From the NCBI GenBank assembly GCA_900696485.1, contig CAADGG010000005.1, forward strand, positions 1 through 64,000: DNA of 64,000 nucleotides, given 5' to 3'. The position numbers and the translations under genes were made by a program. Positions 18,546 through 26,403 of the stretch are shown here, piece by piece; positions within the stretch are counted from its first letter, which is position 1; every line of letters starts with the position of its first letter. The stretch comes from an uncultured Pseudomonadota bacterium (lineage in GTDB: Bacteria > Myxococcota_A > UBA9160 > PR03). The notes below the pieces were generated by a model. That model was not told the origin of the DNA, did no database searches, and was given only the letters and a program-made list of their open reading frames with translations.

Positions 18546-19577
18546 ATGACAGACGCAACGACCGGCTCACGCCGCCTGTGGACCGTGGTGACGCCGATGC
18601 CGGCGCCGGTGCTGACGGCGCTCGCGCGCCAGGCGGAGGACGCCGGTTTCACCGGGATCTTCGCGCCGCAGGTGCTCGGCCCCCCCTTCGTGCCGCTCGC
18701 GGCCGCCGCAGCCGTGACCGAGCGCATCCTGCTCGCGTCCGGCATCGCGATCGCCGCAGCGCGTAGCCCGTTCGAGACCGCGATGGCCGCCATCGACCTC
18801 GATCGGATCTCGGGCGGGCGCTTCGTGCTCGGGCTCGGCGCGAGCGTGCACGCGTGGTCGTCCGGGATCTTCGGCGCGCCGCCGCACAGGCCCGTCGCGC
18901 ACCTGCGCGAGACGGTCGCCGCGGTGCGCCACATCGTACGCGGCGCGCACCGCGGCCTCGAGCCGTTCGAGGGCGAGTGGTACCGCGCCGATTTCGAGCA
19001 GCTCCAGCCGACGGCGCCTCCGCTGCGCGAGGAGATCCCGATCTGGATCGCCGCGCTGCGCGCGCCGTTGGTGCGGCTCGCCGCCGCCGTCGCCGACGGC
19101 GTGATGGGGCACCCGATGTGGTCGGTCGAGTGGGCGGTCGAGCACATGCAGCCCGAGTTCCTGGCGGCGCTCGAGCAGGCGGGTCGACGACGCCGGGACG
19201 TCGAGGTGAACCTCTGGTTCTGGGCCGCACCGGGGACCGACCGCAAGGCGGCGATCGACGACGCGCGGCCGACGATGGCCTTCTACGGCGGCATCGCGCA
19301 GTACGAACCGTTCTTCGCCGCGCACGGCTTCGCAGACGTGGCCCGCCGGCTCCAGCAGGGGGTCCGTGCCGGCGACTTCCAGAGCGTCGCGCACCTCGTG
19401 CCGGACGAGATGGTCGAGACCTTCGTCGCGCTCGGCGAACCGGCGGAGGTGCGCGCGCGGCTCGCGCCGGCCTTCGCCTTTGCGGATTCCCTCTGTGTCG
19501 TGTCGCCGGCCTACGGGCTCCCGCCCGAGAAGGTGCTCGGCTACTCGATGGCAATCGCCCAGAGCCTCGGCGGCTGA
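18546..19577 (+). CDS. LLM-class (luciferase-like) flavin/F420-dependent oxidoreductase
   Basis: A 343-residue TIM-barrel oxidoreductase of the luciferase-like monooxygenase superfamily. Typical segments: ARQAEDAGFTGIFAPQVLG, TERILLASGIAIAAARSPFE, DLDRISGGRFVLGLGAS and PPLREEIPIWIAALRA. The cofactor may be F420 or FMN; sequence alone does not settle it, although the LGLGAS version is common in F420 enzymes. Length is normal. The substrate is unknown. It precedes a glycosyltransferase gene by 38 bp and may be co-transcribed with it. Confidence 0.87.
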   Translation: MTDATTGSRRLWTVVTPMPAPVLTALARQAEDAGFTGIFAPQVLGPPFVPLAAAAAVTERILLASGIAIAAARSPFETAMAAIDLDRISGGRFVLGLGASVHAWSSGIFGAPPHRPVAHLRETVAAVRHIVRGAHRGLEPFEGEWYRADFEQLQPTAPPLREEIPIWIAALRAPLVRLAAAVADGVMGHPMWSVEWAVEHMQPEFLAALEQAGRRRRDVEVNLWFWAAPGTDRKAAIDDARPTMAFYGGIAQYEPFFAAHGFADVARRLQQGVRAGDFQSVAHLVPDEMVETFVALGEPAEVRARLAPAFAFADSLCVVSPAYGLPPEKVLGYSMAIAQSLGG

Positions 19578-19615
19578 ACGCGCGACCGGCACGAGTGTGC
19601 CGACTCGTTCTTCGC

Positions 19616-21013
19616 ATGCTCGTGCGGGAGCGTGACCCCGTGGCAGATCACAGCGAAGGCGGAACTCGAGCGACCGCGGGCGCACCGACGCGACGGGAAC
19701 TGTCCCTCGTGGCGCTGGTCTTCGTCGGCGGTCTCGCGCTGCGCCTGGCGTTGGTGGCGTCGACCCCCGGCCTCGAACTCTACGGGGATCAAGCGGTCTA
19801 TGCGGCCGAGGCCGCGAGGATCCTCGACGGCGAACGCTCCGAGGGCTACCGCGGTCCAGGCTACCCGGCCTTCCTCGCCGGGTGTCAGTGGCTGTTGGGG
19901 AGGGATCCGGTTGCCGGGCGGATCGGCAACGCACTGGCCGGCGGACTCATGATCCTGGTGTTCTGGGCGCTGACGCGCACGATCTTCTCGCCCCGCACCG
20001 CCCAGATCGCTGCCGGTCTGCTCGCCTTCTATCCGCGAGCCGTGCTGATGCCCCAGTATCTGCTTGCGGAGAACACCTACTGTCTGCTGTTGATGATCGG
20101 GATCTGGATGGCGATCCGGGCGACGGAGGGGGCGCCCCGCGCGACGTGTGTCGTTGCGGGAGCCGCCTTCGGGTGCGGCGCCCTCACCCGGGAGATGCTC
20201 GTCTACTTCGCGCCAGCCGTCGTTCTGGTCCTGCTGCTCGGGTCCCGGCTCGCGCTGCGCGAACGAGTGCTCCGCACCGCCCTGCTCGTGGGAACCGCAC
20301 TCGTCGTCGTGGGGCCGTGGACGATCCGGAACTACTTCGTGCTCGACGAGTTCGTGCTGATCGGATTCTCCGACGGCATCCCGCTGTTCGAGGGCAACTA
20401 CGTCGCCGCGACACCGAAAGCAGTATTCGAGAAGCGCGTGTCGCTCAGCAACCGATACCTCGAAGAAGCGGAACGCGCGGGGGTCGAAGCCGTCGACCGC
20501 AGGTTCAAGATCATGAACGACCGGATCAAGGAGGATGCCTGGACGGCGATCCGGGAGCGCCAGCCGACATGGATCTTCGAGAAGATCGCCAGCAACGTGC
20601 CGAGGATCCTGCGGCCCAATGTCCGCAACGAGGTGCTGCTCGGCCAGTGGCCGATGCCGGCCGAGGAGCAGCGGCGACTGTCGAAGATGCTTCTGTTCAC
20701 GCTGTTCCTTCCGGTCCACATCCTGCTGCTGCTGCTCGGCCCGCTCGGTCTGGCCCATTGGCGCCTCGCGAGCGCCGGAGTCCTTCCCCTGCTCTACCTC
20801 GGCTTCTCGTTCGCGGTCCACATCGTCGGCAACGCCGCTCATTACCGCTTCGAGTTCCCGTACGAGTGGGTGTTGCTCACGGGGGTGGCCGTGACACTGG
20901 ATCGCGGCCTGCCTGCGACGAGAACCCGGCGGGTCGTCGCCGTGGCGCTGGCCGGGATCGCGATCGGCTCGCAGTTCGCGATCCCGGACATCTGGCGCAG
21001 CGGTTTCGGCTGA
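19616..21013 (+). CDS. Glycosyltransferase family 39/ArnT-like polytopic membrane protein
   Basis: A 465-residue protein with about ten hydrophobic segments and the GT-C fold pattern. The first periplasmic loop carries the acidic motif LYGDQAVYAAEAARIL, followed by YRGPGYPAFLAG, which resembles the Asp-containing loop and RxPxYP segment of ArnT/PMT-type enzymes using lipid-linked sugars. Later loops include TIRNYFVLDEFVLIGFSDG and NAAHYRFEFPYEW, which fit the C-terminal part of the family. The ATG at 19616 gives MLVRERDPVADHS. The likely role is sugar transfer to a lipid or protein at the periplasmic face of the inner membrane; donor and acceptor are unknown. Confidence 0.8.
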   Translation: MLVRERDPVADHSEGGTRATAGAPTRRELSLVALVFVGGLALRLALVASTPGLELYGDQAVYAAEAARILDGERSEGYRGPGYPAFLAGCQWLLGRDPVAGRIGNALAGGLMILVFWALTRTIFSPRTAQIAAGLLAFYPRAVLMPQYLLAENTYCLLLMIGIWMAIRATEGAPRATCVVAGAAFGCGALTREMLVYFAPAVVLVLLLGSRLALRERVLRTALLVGTALVVVGPWTIRNYFVLDEFVLIGFSDGIPLFEGNYVAATPKAVFEKRVSLSNRYLEEAERAGVEAVDRRFKIMNDRIKEDAWTAIRERQPTWIFEKIASNVPRILRPNVRNEVLLGQWPMPAEEQRRLSKMLLFTLFLPVHILLLLLGPLGLAHWRLASAGVLPLLYLGFSFAVHIVGNAAHYRFEFPYEWVLLTGVAVTLDRGLPATRTRRVVAVALAGIAIGSQFAIPDIWRSGFG

Positions 21014-21051
21014 GGTTCCACCTCGGGACGACGCCGGACCGGCGACGGCGA

Positions 21052-21840
21052 TCAGCCGCGCTGTCCGAAGCGCCGCATCGCGATGGCGGCCTCGATGGTC
21101 GCGTTGACGCGCAGCTCGCGATCACAGGCCATCGAGAACCATCCGCCGTCCTCGGCCTGTCCGGCGAGCAGCGATCCGATCACGTCCTCGATCGGCAGCC
21201 GCGCGCCGGGCAACGAGTACGCATCGCACAGCATCAGCACGCGCGCCGTCTGCAGCGGCGTGAGACGGCCGGTGCGATAGCCGCGCTCGAGCTCACGGCC
21301 GCACCACTGCAGACCCACGTCGGCGAGTTCCATGCCGGCGTTGGCGAAGAAGCACGCGAAGGCGGCGATCGCGCCGTAATCGCCGCTCTGTACGCGCTCG
21401 GGACCCCAGTGCGCAGCGAGGAAACGGCCGGCGAGCCGCAGCGGCTTGGGTCGCGCGCAGGCAGCCTTCGCCACCAGGCCGGCGACGACGCCGGTGACGA
21501 CGAGGCGCGTCGCGTCCGGACTGTCCGGAGCCGGCGCCCACGAGCCGTCCTCGTTCTGCGCGGATTCGAGTCGCGCGATCACCCGCGCCGCGACCGGCGC
21601 GTCGAAGGCGCACGCCTCGTCGAGACAGGCGAGCGCCAGCATCGCGCCGGCGAGCCCTCCCCGGCCGGCGATCTCGAACGAGCCGTCGGCCCGCTCACCG
21701 GCGAGCATCTCGGCCAGCAGCACGTCGCGCTTCGCGTCGCCGATCCCCGCCGCGAGCCGGGCGCGGTCGAGAGCCTGCCCGCGCTCGAGCACGAAGCCGC
21801 GCGCCCGCGCCAACGCGCCATCGATGTCCGGACGATTCAC
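21052..21840 (-). CDS. Alpha/alpha-toroid (prenyltransferase/squalene-cyclase-like) protein
   Basis: A 262-residue helical protein. It has two QW-type repeats of terpene-cyclase/prenyltransferase toroids (SAQNEDGSWAP and AGQAEDGGWFSM), an Ala-rich helical body, and no DxDD or DCTAE catalytic motif, so it may be a non-cyclase member. The GTG start at 21840 overlaps the stop of the rlmI gene by 4 bp, implying a bicistronic message. Function is unknown. The half length relative to squalene cyclases suggests a single-barrel protein. Confidence 0.7.
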   Translation of the reverse strand: MNRPDIDGALARARGFVLERGQALDRARLAAGIGDAKRDVLLAEMLAGERADGSFEIAGRGGLAGAMLALACLDEACAFDAPVAARVIARLESAQNEDGSWAPAPDSPDATRLVVTGVVAGLVAKAACARPKPLRLAGRFLAAHWGPERVQSGDYGAIAAFACFFANAGMELADVGLQWCGRELERGYRTGRLTPLQTARVLMLCDAYSLPGARLPIEDVIGSLLAGQAEDGGWFSMACDRELRVNATIEAAIAMRRFGQRG

Positions 21841-23006
21841 GTGCGCAACAGCAGGCCGCTCAGATAGCGGCCCTCCGGATGATCGAGTGACACCGGGTGA
21901 TCACTCGGCGCACCGAGCTCCGCCAGCACGGTCAGCGGGCGCCCGGCGTCGAGCGACGCTCCGAACACGACCTTGCGGAAGAGATCCGGCCCGACGTGAT
22001 GCGAGCACGAGAACGCGAGCAGCAACGCGTCCGGCGCGGTGAGGTGCAGTGCACCGAGCAGCGCGTCCTTGTACGCGCGGGCCGCACGGTCGGCGTCCGC
22101 CTGGCGCCGGGCCAACGGCGGCAGATCCACGATCACGAGGTCGTAGCGGGCGTCTTCGCGGCGAATGAAGCGGAACACGTCGTCGCACTCGAGCCGCAGC
22201 GGCAGCGACGTCAGCCACGGCTCGAAGTTGCGCTCGGCGATCGCCAGCGCCTCGCTGGACCGATCGACGACGGTGGCGGCGGCGGCGCCGCCCTGGGCCG
22301 CCGCCGCCGCGAAGGCGCCGGTGTAGGCGAACAGATCCAGCACGCGACGGCCTTGCGCAACGCGCTGCACGAGATCCCGCGCGTCGCGCTGGTCCAGGTA
22401 GAAGCCGGTCTTCTGGCCGCCACCGGCATCCACCCAATAGCGCCGGCCGCGCTCGTGGATCGCGATCAGCTCAGCCGGCGCCGCGCCCCACAGCGGCGCC
22501 TGGTGCGCGGCCATGCCCTCGCGCCGGGCGGCGGCCGCATCGGGCCGCTCGAAGCCCGCCGCGGCCCCGGTCGCCGCGCGCAGCGCATCGGCCACGAGCG
22601 CGCGGCGCGCATCCATGCCGGCCGTCGACAGCCGCACCGTGACGAGGTCGCCGTAGCGATCGGCGATCAGGCCCGGCAGTCCGTCACCCTCGCTGTTCAC
22701 CAGCCGGACCGAATCCGTGTCGGCGAGCAAGGGATCTGCCGCACGCCGCGCCACGGCGGCCGCGATGCGCTCCGCCAGAAGTCCATCCTCTGGCGCGTCC
22801 TTCCCGAACGCCAGCATCCGCACACGGATCTGCGACGCCGGCGACCAGTGCCCGAAACCGAGCGTCTCGCCCTCGGCCGACTGCACGCGCACCCAGGCGC
22901 CCGGCGCCGCGTCGCCGCTGACGCGCGCGACGGCCCCGGACAGCACCCACGGATGCCGGCGCCGCACGGAACGATCCCGGCCGGGATGCAGGACGACGTC
23001 GATCAT
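21837..23006 (-). CDS. rlmI: RlmI-like 23S rRNA (cytosine) methyltransferase
   Basis: A 389-residue class I SAM methyltransferase with an N-terminal PUA domain. The start at 23006 (MIDVVLHPGRDRSVRRRHPWVLSG) matches RlmI proteins. Upstream in-frame starts at 23024 and 23042 would add 6-12 residues without similarity. The PUA part is followed by the domain motifs SEGDGLPGLIADRYGD, GGGQKTGFYLDQRDAR, the SAM loop VLDLFAYTGAFA and VIVDLPPLAR, then FSCSHHV, which contains the catalytic-type Cys. It would methylate a cytosine of 23S rRNA. It is coupled to the downstream toroid protein and divergent from the VOC gene. Confidence 0.9.
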   Translation of the reverse strand: MIDVVLHPGRDRSVRRRHPWVLSGAVARVSGDAAPGAWVRVQSAEGETLGFGHWSPASQIRVRMLAFGKDAPEDGLLAERIAAAVARRAADPLLADTDSVRLVNSEGDGLPGLIADRYGDLVTVRLSTAGMDARRALVADALRAATGAAAGFERPDAAAARREGMAAHQAPLWGAAPAELIAIHERGRRYWVDAGGGQKTGFYLDQRDARDLVQRVAQGRRVLDLFAYTGAFAAAAAQGGAAAATVVDRSSEALAIAERNFEPWLTSLPLRLECDDVFRFIRREDARYDLVIVDLPPLARRQADADRAARAYKDALLGALHLTAPDALLLAFSCSHHVGPDLFRKVVFGASLDAGRPLTVLAELGAPSDHPVSLDHPEGRYLSGLLLRT

Positions 23007-23217
23007 GGCGTGACGATCCCGCATCGGGAGCGACGCGTCCAACAGCGCGGAATCGGCCGGCTGCCGTCAGCCCGCGCGATCCGGCGAAACGGGGGGATCC
23101 GGATCCGGGCGGCGCGCGGACCACCCGGGGGCAGCGGGCCGAAGCGGCGACGCCAGAGCGGCCCGCAGGTCGCCGGGAATGTCGCTTCCGGCAACCGCAA
23201 AACGGCTCCCGGTTGGG

Positions 23218-23246
23218 CTAGTGTCCGGTCTCAGAAGTTCGCCGTC
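23218..23246 (+). promoter_or_regulatory. Conserved 29-bp upstream motif, copy 1
   Basis: The sequence ctagtgtccggtc followed by tcagaagttcgccgtc matches 25 of 29 positions with 32885-32913, which lies upstream of the aminotransferase gene. Both copies are on the same strand as, and shortly upstream of, the following gene (about 100 and 50 bp). This suggests a common promoter or operator. Confidence 0.5.
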
Positions 23247-23299
23247 GAGATCGCAGGGCGTTCCCCCTGGCTGGGTGGGCACCGACGAGGTTCCCATTC

Positions 23300-23341
23300 C
23301 GATGGCTGGAGAACGATGGCTGGAGAACGATGGCTGGAGAA
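23300..23341 (+). repeat. 14-bp tandem triplicate containing repeated SD-ATG units
   Basis: Three exact copies of cgatggctggagaa lie end to end. Each contains an ATG and a GGAG ribosome-binding core, and the last GGAG sits at normal distance from the VOC start codon at 23346. Slippage here would change the number of candidate start sites. Confidence 0.9.
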
Positions 23342-23345
23342 ACCG

Positions 23346-23897
23346 ATGCCTGAAGAAACCACGATCCGTTCCAAGCGTCTGCACCACGTCGCCTACGCCA
23401 CGCGCGATCCCGAGGCCACCTACGAGTTCTATACCGGGAAGCTCGGAATGCCGCTGCTGCGCACCGAGAATCACCGGCAGGGGAACGGCTATTTCCGGCA
23501 CTTCTTCTTCGACATGGGACAGGGGGGCTGCCTGGCCTTCTTCGTCGTGAACGATGTCGGCGAGGAACCCGACTACCGCACCGCGATCTCGCTCGGCAAC
23601 GGGCTGCCCGTCTGGGTCAACCACCTAGCCTTCGCACTCGACACGCTCGAGGAACTCGAAGTGATGAAACAGCGCCTGCGCGACCGCGGCGTCGACGGAA
23701 TGCGCGTGATCGACCACGGCTGGGCCACGTCGCTCTACCTGATGGATCCGAACGGCATCCTGGTCGAGTTCTGCGTCACGACCGATGCCGCACACTTCGC
23801 CCAGACCGAGGCGGAGGCGCTGGAGCTGCTGCGCCAGCCGCCCGACGAGATCCCGGAAGAGACCCGGAAAGAGCCGAACGTCGCCGCGCGGGCTTGA
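23346..23897 (+). CDS. VOC (glyoxalase/dioxygenase fold) family protein
   Basis: A 183-residue vicinal-oxygen-chelate fold protein with two beta-alpha-beta-beta-beta modules. Candidate metal ligands are H14 (RLHHVAYAT), H93 (WVNHLAFAL) and E141 (GILVEFC), the positions expected in ring-cleaving dioxygenases and glyoxalases. DPNGILVEF is the characteristic final strand. The ATG at 23346 was chosen because GGAG lies 8 nt upstream; in-frame ATGs within the preceding triplicate are possible. It lies beside the ferredoxin and diiron genes and may process the product of that system. The reaction cannot be specified. Confidence 0.85.
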   Translation: MPEETTIRSKRLHHVAYATRDPEATYEFYTGKLGMPLLRTENHRQGNGYFRHFFFDMGQGGCLAFFVVNDVGEEPDYRTAISLGNGLPVWVNHLAFALDTLEELEVMKQRLRDRGVDGMRVIDHGWATSLYLMDPNGILVEFCVTTDAAHFAQTEAEALELLRQPPDEIPEETRKEPNVAARA

Positions 23898-24039
23898 GGT
23901 TCTCACCCGGTCTTCGCCCGTCTTCGATCGCGCCGGCGCGGCTCTCGCCGCGCTGCGGCATCAGCCAGGTATGACTGAGGTCATAACTCGCGCCGCGTGT
24001 AGCGACCAGACTCGCGCGCCGTAGTCGAGATGTGGGTCG

Positions 24040-24255
24040 TCACGGCTCGGGCGCGACCTCGGTCAAGCTACCCGTGGGGCAGTATTCGGCGGCTTCGTGG
24101 CAGGAACCTTCCTCTTGCGCATTGGCAGGTTGGCGCACGACGCGAGCCGTTCTGGTCTGCTCGTCCAGCTCGATGTTGCCGGGTGCCCGCTCGAAGCAGA
24201 GTCCACAGGCGGTGCAGGAGTCGTCGTCGACGACGTAGTGATTCGTCTCAGCCAC
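24040..24255 (-). CDS. Small single-cluster ferredoxin
   Basis: A 71-residue ferredoxin of the type that donates electrons to oxygenases. C14, C17 and C20 (CTACGLC) with C59 (CP) can hold one [4Fe-4S] or [3Fe-4S] cluster; C52 is extra. The start is taken as GTG at 24255 (MAETNHYVVDDDSC) because the longer frame up to 24342 adds a hydrophobic N terminus overlapping the neighbouring diiron gene's leader and start. The acidic body (ELDEQT) is typical. It is divergent from the first diiron gene, sharing its promoter region, which supports a role as its electron donor. That link is inference. Confidence 0.85.
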   Translation of the reverse strand: MAETNHYVVDDDSCTACGLCFERAPGNIELDEQTRTARVVRQPANAQEEGSCHEAAEYCPTGSLTEVAPEP

Positions 24256-24310
24256 TTCTCGTGCTCTCAGCGCCGGCGACTGCACGGCGAACCATGAAAG
24301 GACCGCCAGG

Positions 24311-25291
24311 ATGGCAATCGAGCAGATCGTAACAGAGCTCACGACCCTCTGGCGATTCGACTACGAGCCCAAGATCAAGGCGCTGCGCGACCTCTACGAG
24401 GTGGCCAAGAAGGACCAGTGGAACGCGGCGAGCGACGTCCCGTGGGACCTCGAGATCGATGCGGAAGGCGACATCCTCGATCCGAGCCAGGACCGGATGC
24501 GGGACTTCGACTTCATCAAGGCGCTCCCGGAGGACAAGCGCATCGAACTGGCGCGACGCCGGGCCGCCTGGACGCTCTCGCAGTTCCTGCACGGCGAGCA
24601 GGGGGCGCTGTTGTGCTGCGGGCAACTCGTCGAGGCCGTTCCCGACATGGACGGCAAGCTCTACGCCGCCACCCAGGTGATCGACGAAGCGCGCCACGTG
24701 GAGGTCTTCCACCGCTATATCAAGCGGCTCGACCGCGTGTACCCGATCGATCCCACGCTGCAAGCGGTGCTGAACCAGATCCTCCAGGCCGACCTGTGGC
24801 AGATGAAGTGCGTCGGCATGCAGGTGATCGTCGAGAGCCTGGCGATGGGCTCGTTCAAGCTGATGAAGACCGGCAGCCGCGACCCGCTGCTGCGCAAGAT
24901 CGTCGAGCTGACCGCCCACGACGAGGCGCGCCACGTCTCCTACGGCCTGATCTACATGAAGGACGAGTTGCCGCGCATGCCCGAAGCCGATCGCGACCGG
25001 GTCGAGGACTTCGCCATCGCCGCCGTCGAAGCCATGGTCGGCCCGCCGGGCCGGGCCGGCATGGGCTCGCAGGCGGGGATCTACCAGGGCGTGGGCATCG
25101 ACCCGGAGGCGGCGATGCGCGAGATCCGCGAGAAGCTCGCCGATCCGGAGTTCCGCGCCGGGCGACCGAGCCCGTTCCGCGATCACGTCGTCCCCCAGCT
25201 CGAGCGGATCGGTCTGATCACCGAGCGGACGGCCGCGAAGTATCGGGCGCTCGGCTTCGAGGTCGGAGCCGCGCCCGCGACGGCAGGATAG
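24311..25291 (+). CDS. Ferritin-like diiron protein, paralogue 1
   Basis: A 326-residue helical-bundle protein with a full carboxylate-bridged diiron site. E96 (HGEQG), E126 and H129 (DEARHVEVF), E175 (VIVESLAMG), and E205 and H208 (DEARHVSYG) form the E...ExxH...E...ExxH pattern of ribonucleotide-reductase-like and AurF-like oxygenases. There is no signal peptide, so it is cytoplasmic. The substrate is unknown. It is followed 44 bp later by a close paralogue in the same direction, with a divergent ferredoxin on its other side. ExxH spacing and lack of a Tyr-radical motif make an oxygenase or oxidase more likely than an R2 subunit. Family identity beyond ferritin-like diiron is uncertain. Confidence 0.85.
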   Translation: MAIEQIVTELTTLWRFDYEPKIKALRDLYEVAKKDQWNAASDVPWDLEIDAEGDILDPSQDRMRDFDFIKALPEDKRIELARRRAAWTLSQFLHGEQGALLCCGQLVEAVPDMDGKLYAATQVIDEARHVEVFHRYIKRLDRVYPIDPTLQAVLNQILQADLWQMKCVGMQVIVESLAMGSFKLMKTGSRDPLLRKIVELTAHDEARHVSYGLIYMKDELPRMPEADRDRVEDFAIAAVEAMVGPPGRAGMGSQAGIYQGVGIDPEAAMREIREKLADPEFRAGRPSPFRDHVVPQLERIGLITERTAAKYRALGFEVGAAPATAG

Positions 25292-25335
25292 AAGTCGGGA
25301 GCAGGCTGCCCCCGCGACAACCAGAGAGGAAGACC

Positions 25336-26295
25336 ATGGCGATCGAAGATCTGGCGACCACGTTGACGACGGTCTGGAAGTTCGACTACGAGACCAAGAT
25401 CAAGGCCCTGCGCGAGCTGTACGAAGTCGCCAAGAAGGAGCAGTGGAACGCAGCCGCGGACATCCCGTGGGAACTCGAGATCGATCCGAGCGGCGACATC
25501 CTCGACCCGCGGCAGGATCTGTTTCGCGAGTTCGACTTCGTGAAAGCGCTCCCGGAATCGGAGCAGACCAACCTGGCCGTCGGCAACGCCGCCTGGATCC
25601 TCTCGCAGTTCCTCCACGGCGAGCAAGGGGCGTTGTTGTGCTGCGGACAGCTGATCGAGGTCGTTCCCGACATCGACGGCAAGCTCTATGCCGCCACCCA
25701 GGTGATCGACGAAGCGCGCCACGTGGAGGTCTTCCACCGCTACCTCAGCCGGCTCGATCGCGTGTACCCGATCGACCCCACGCTGCAGGCGGTGCTGAAC
25801 CAGATCCTCCAGGCCGACCTCTGGCAGATGAAGTGCGTCGGCATGCAGGTGATCGTCGAGAGCCTGGCGATGGGATCCTTCAAGATCATGAAGGAGGGCA
25901 GCCGCGACCCGCTGCTGCGCAAGATCGTCGAGCTGACGGCGCACGACGAGGCGCGCCACGTCTCGTACGGCCTGATCTACATGAAGGACGAGCTGCCGCG
26001 CCTGCCGGACTCCGATCGGCATCGGATCGAGGACTTCGCGTTCGCGGCCGTCGACGCGCTGAGCGGGCGCAGGCCGGGAACCGGCCTGCTCTCCCAGATG
26101 GCGATCCTCGACGGGACCGGCGTCGACAAGCAGGTCGCGATCGCCGAGATCGTCGAAAAGTTCGCCGATCCGGTGTTCGTCGCCTCCCAACCGGATCCGA
26201 TCCGGGATCACGTCCTCCCGCAGCTGCAGCGGATCGGACTGATCAGCGAGCGGACCGCACCGCGCTACCGGGAACTCGGCTTCGAGATCGCGTAG
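25336..26295 (+). CDS. Ferritin-like diiron protein, paralogue 2
   Basis: A 319-residue paralogue of the preceding gene, starting MAIEDLATTLTTVWKFDYE and carrying the same six ligands at the same residue numbers (E96, E126, H129, E175, E205, H208). The central third is almost identical in DNA to paralogue 1, while the N- and C-terminal thirds have diverged. This suggests recent duplication with conversion of the catalytic core. AGAGGAAG precedes the ATG. The pair may form a heteromer or replace each other under different conditions. It ends convergently with paralogue 3 across a strong hairpin. Confidence 0.84.
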   Translation: MAIEDLATTLTTVWKFDYETKIKALRELYEVAKKEQWNAAADIPWELEIDPSGDILDPRQDLFREFDFVKALPESEQTNLAVGNAAWILSQFLHGEQGALLCCGQLIEVVPDIDGKLYAATQVIDEARHVEVFHRYLSRLDRVYPIDPTLQAVLNQILQADLWQMKCVGMQVIVESLAMGSFKIMKEGSRDPLLRKIVELTAHDEARHVSYGLIYMKDELPRLPDSDRHRIEDFAFAAVDALSGRRPGTGLLSQMAILDGTGVDKQVAIAEIVEKFADPVFVASQPDPIRDHVLPQLQRIGLISERTAPRYRELGFEIA

Positions 26296-26339
26296 CTTCC
26301 GGGAACGCGCGCGCCCACGGTGGCCGCGCGCAAGACAGG

Positions 26340-26380
26340 CCGCTTCCGCCCGGCCACCGTGGGTGGCCGGGCGGAAGCGG
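26340..26380. terminator. 18-bp perfect hairpin between convergent diiron genes
   Basis: Arms 26340-26357 and 26363-26380 are exact reverse complements around a 5-nt loop, giving a very GC-rich stem with no T tract. It sits between the stop codons of paralogues 2 and 3 (45 and 23 bp away) and would serve both strands as a transcription barrier or 3' stabiliser. Confidence 0.7.
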
Positions 26381-26403
26381 TGGTCCGGGATCGCGTCGCG
26401 GGC

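Larger units (their letters stand above)
23007..23345. other. Divergent intergenic region with a shared motif and a 14-bp triplicate
   Basis: No gene is supported in this 339-bp stretch between rlmI and the VOC gene. It holds a 29-bp sequence also found before the aminotransferase gene (23218-23246) and a 14-bp tandem triplicate (23300-23341) that runs into the VOC start region. Confidence 0.6.

Noticed and set aside
15506-19246. 1246-residue minus-strand frame running past the acyl-CoA synthetase start
   Set aside because: Only the last 559 residues match the enzyme family; the rest is antisense to the small genes and LLM oxidoreductase on the plus strand.
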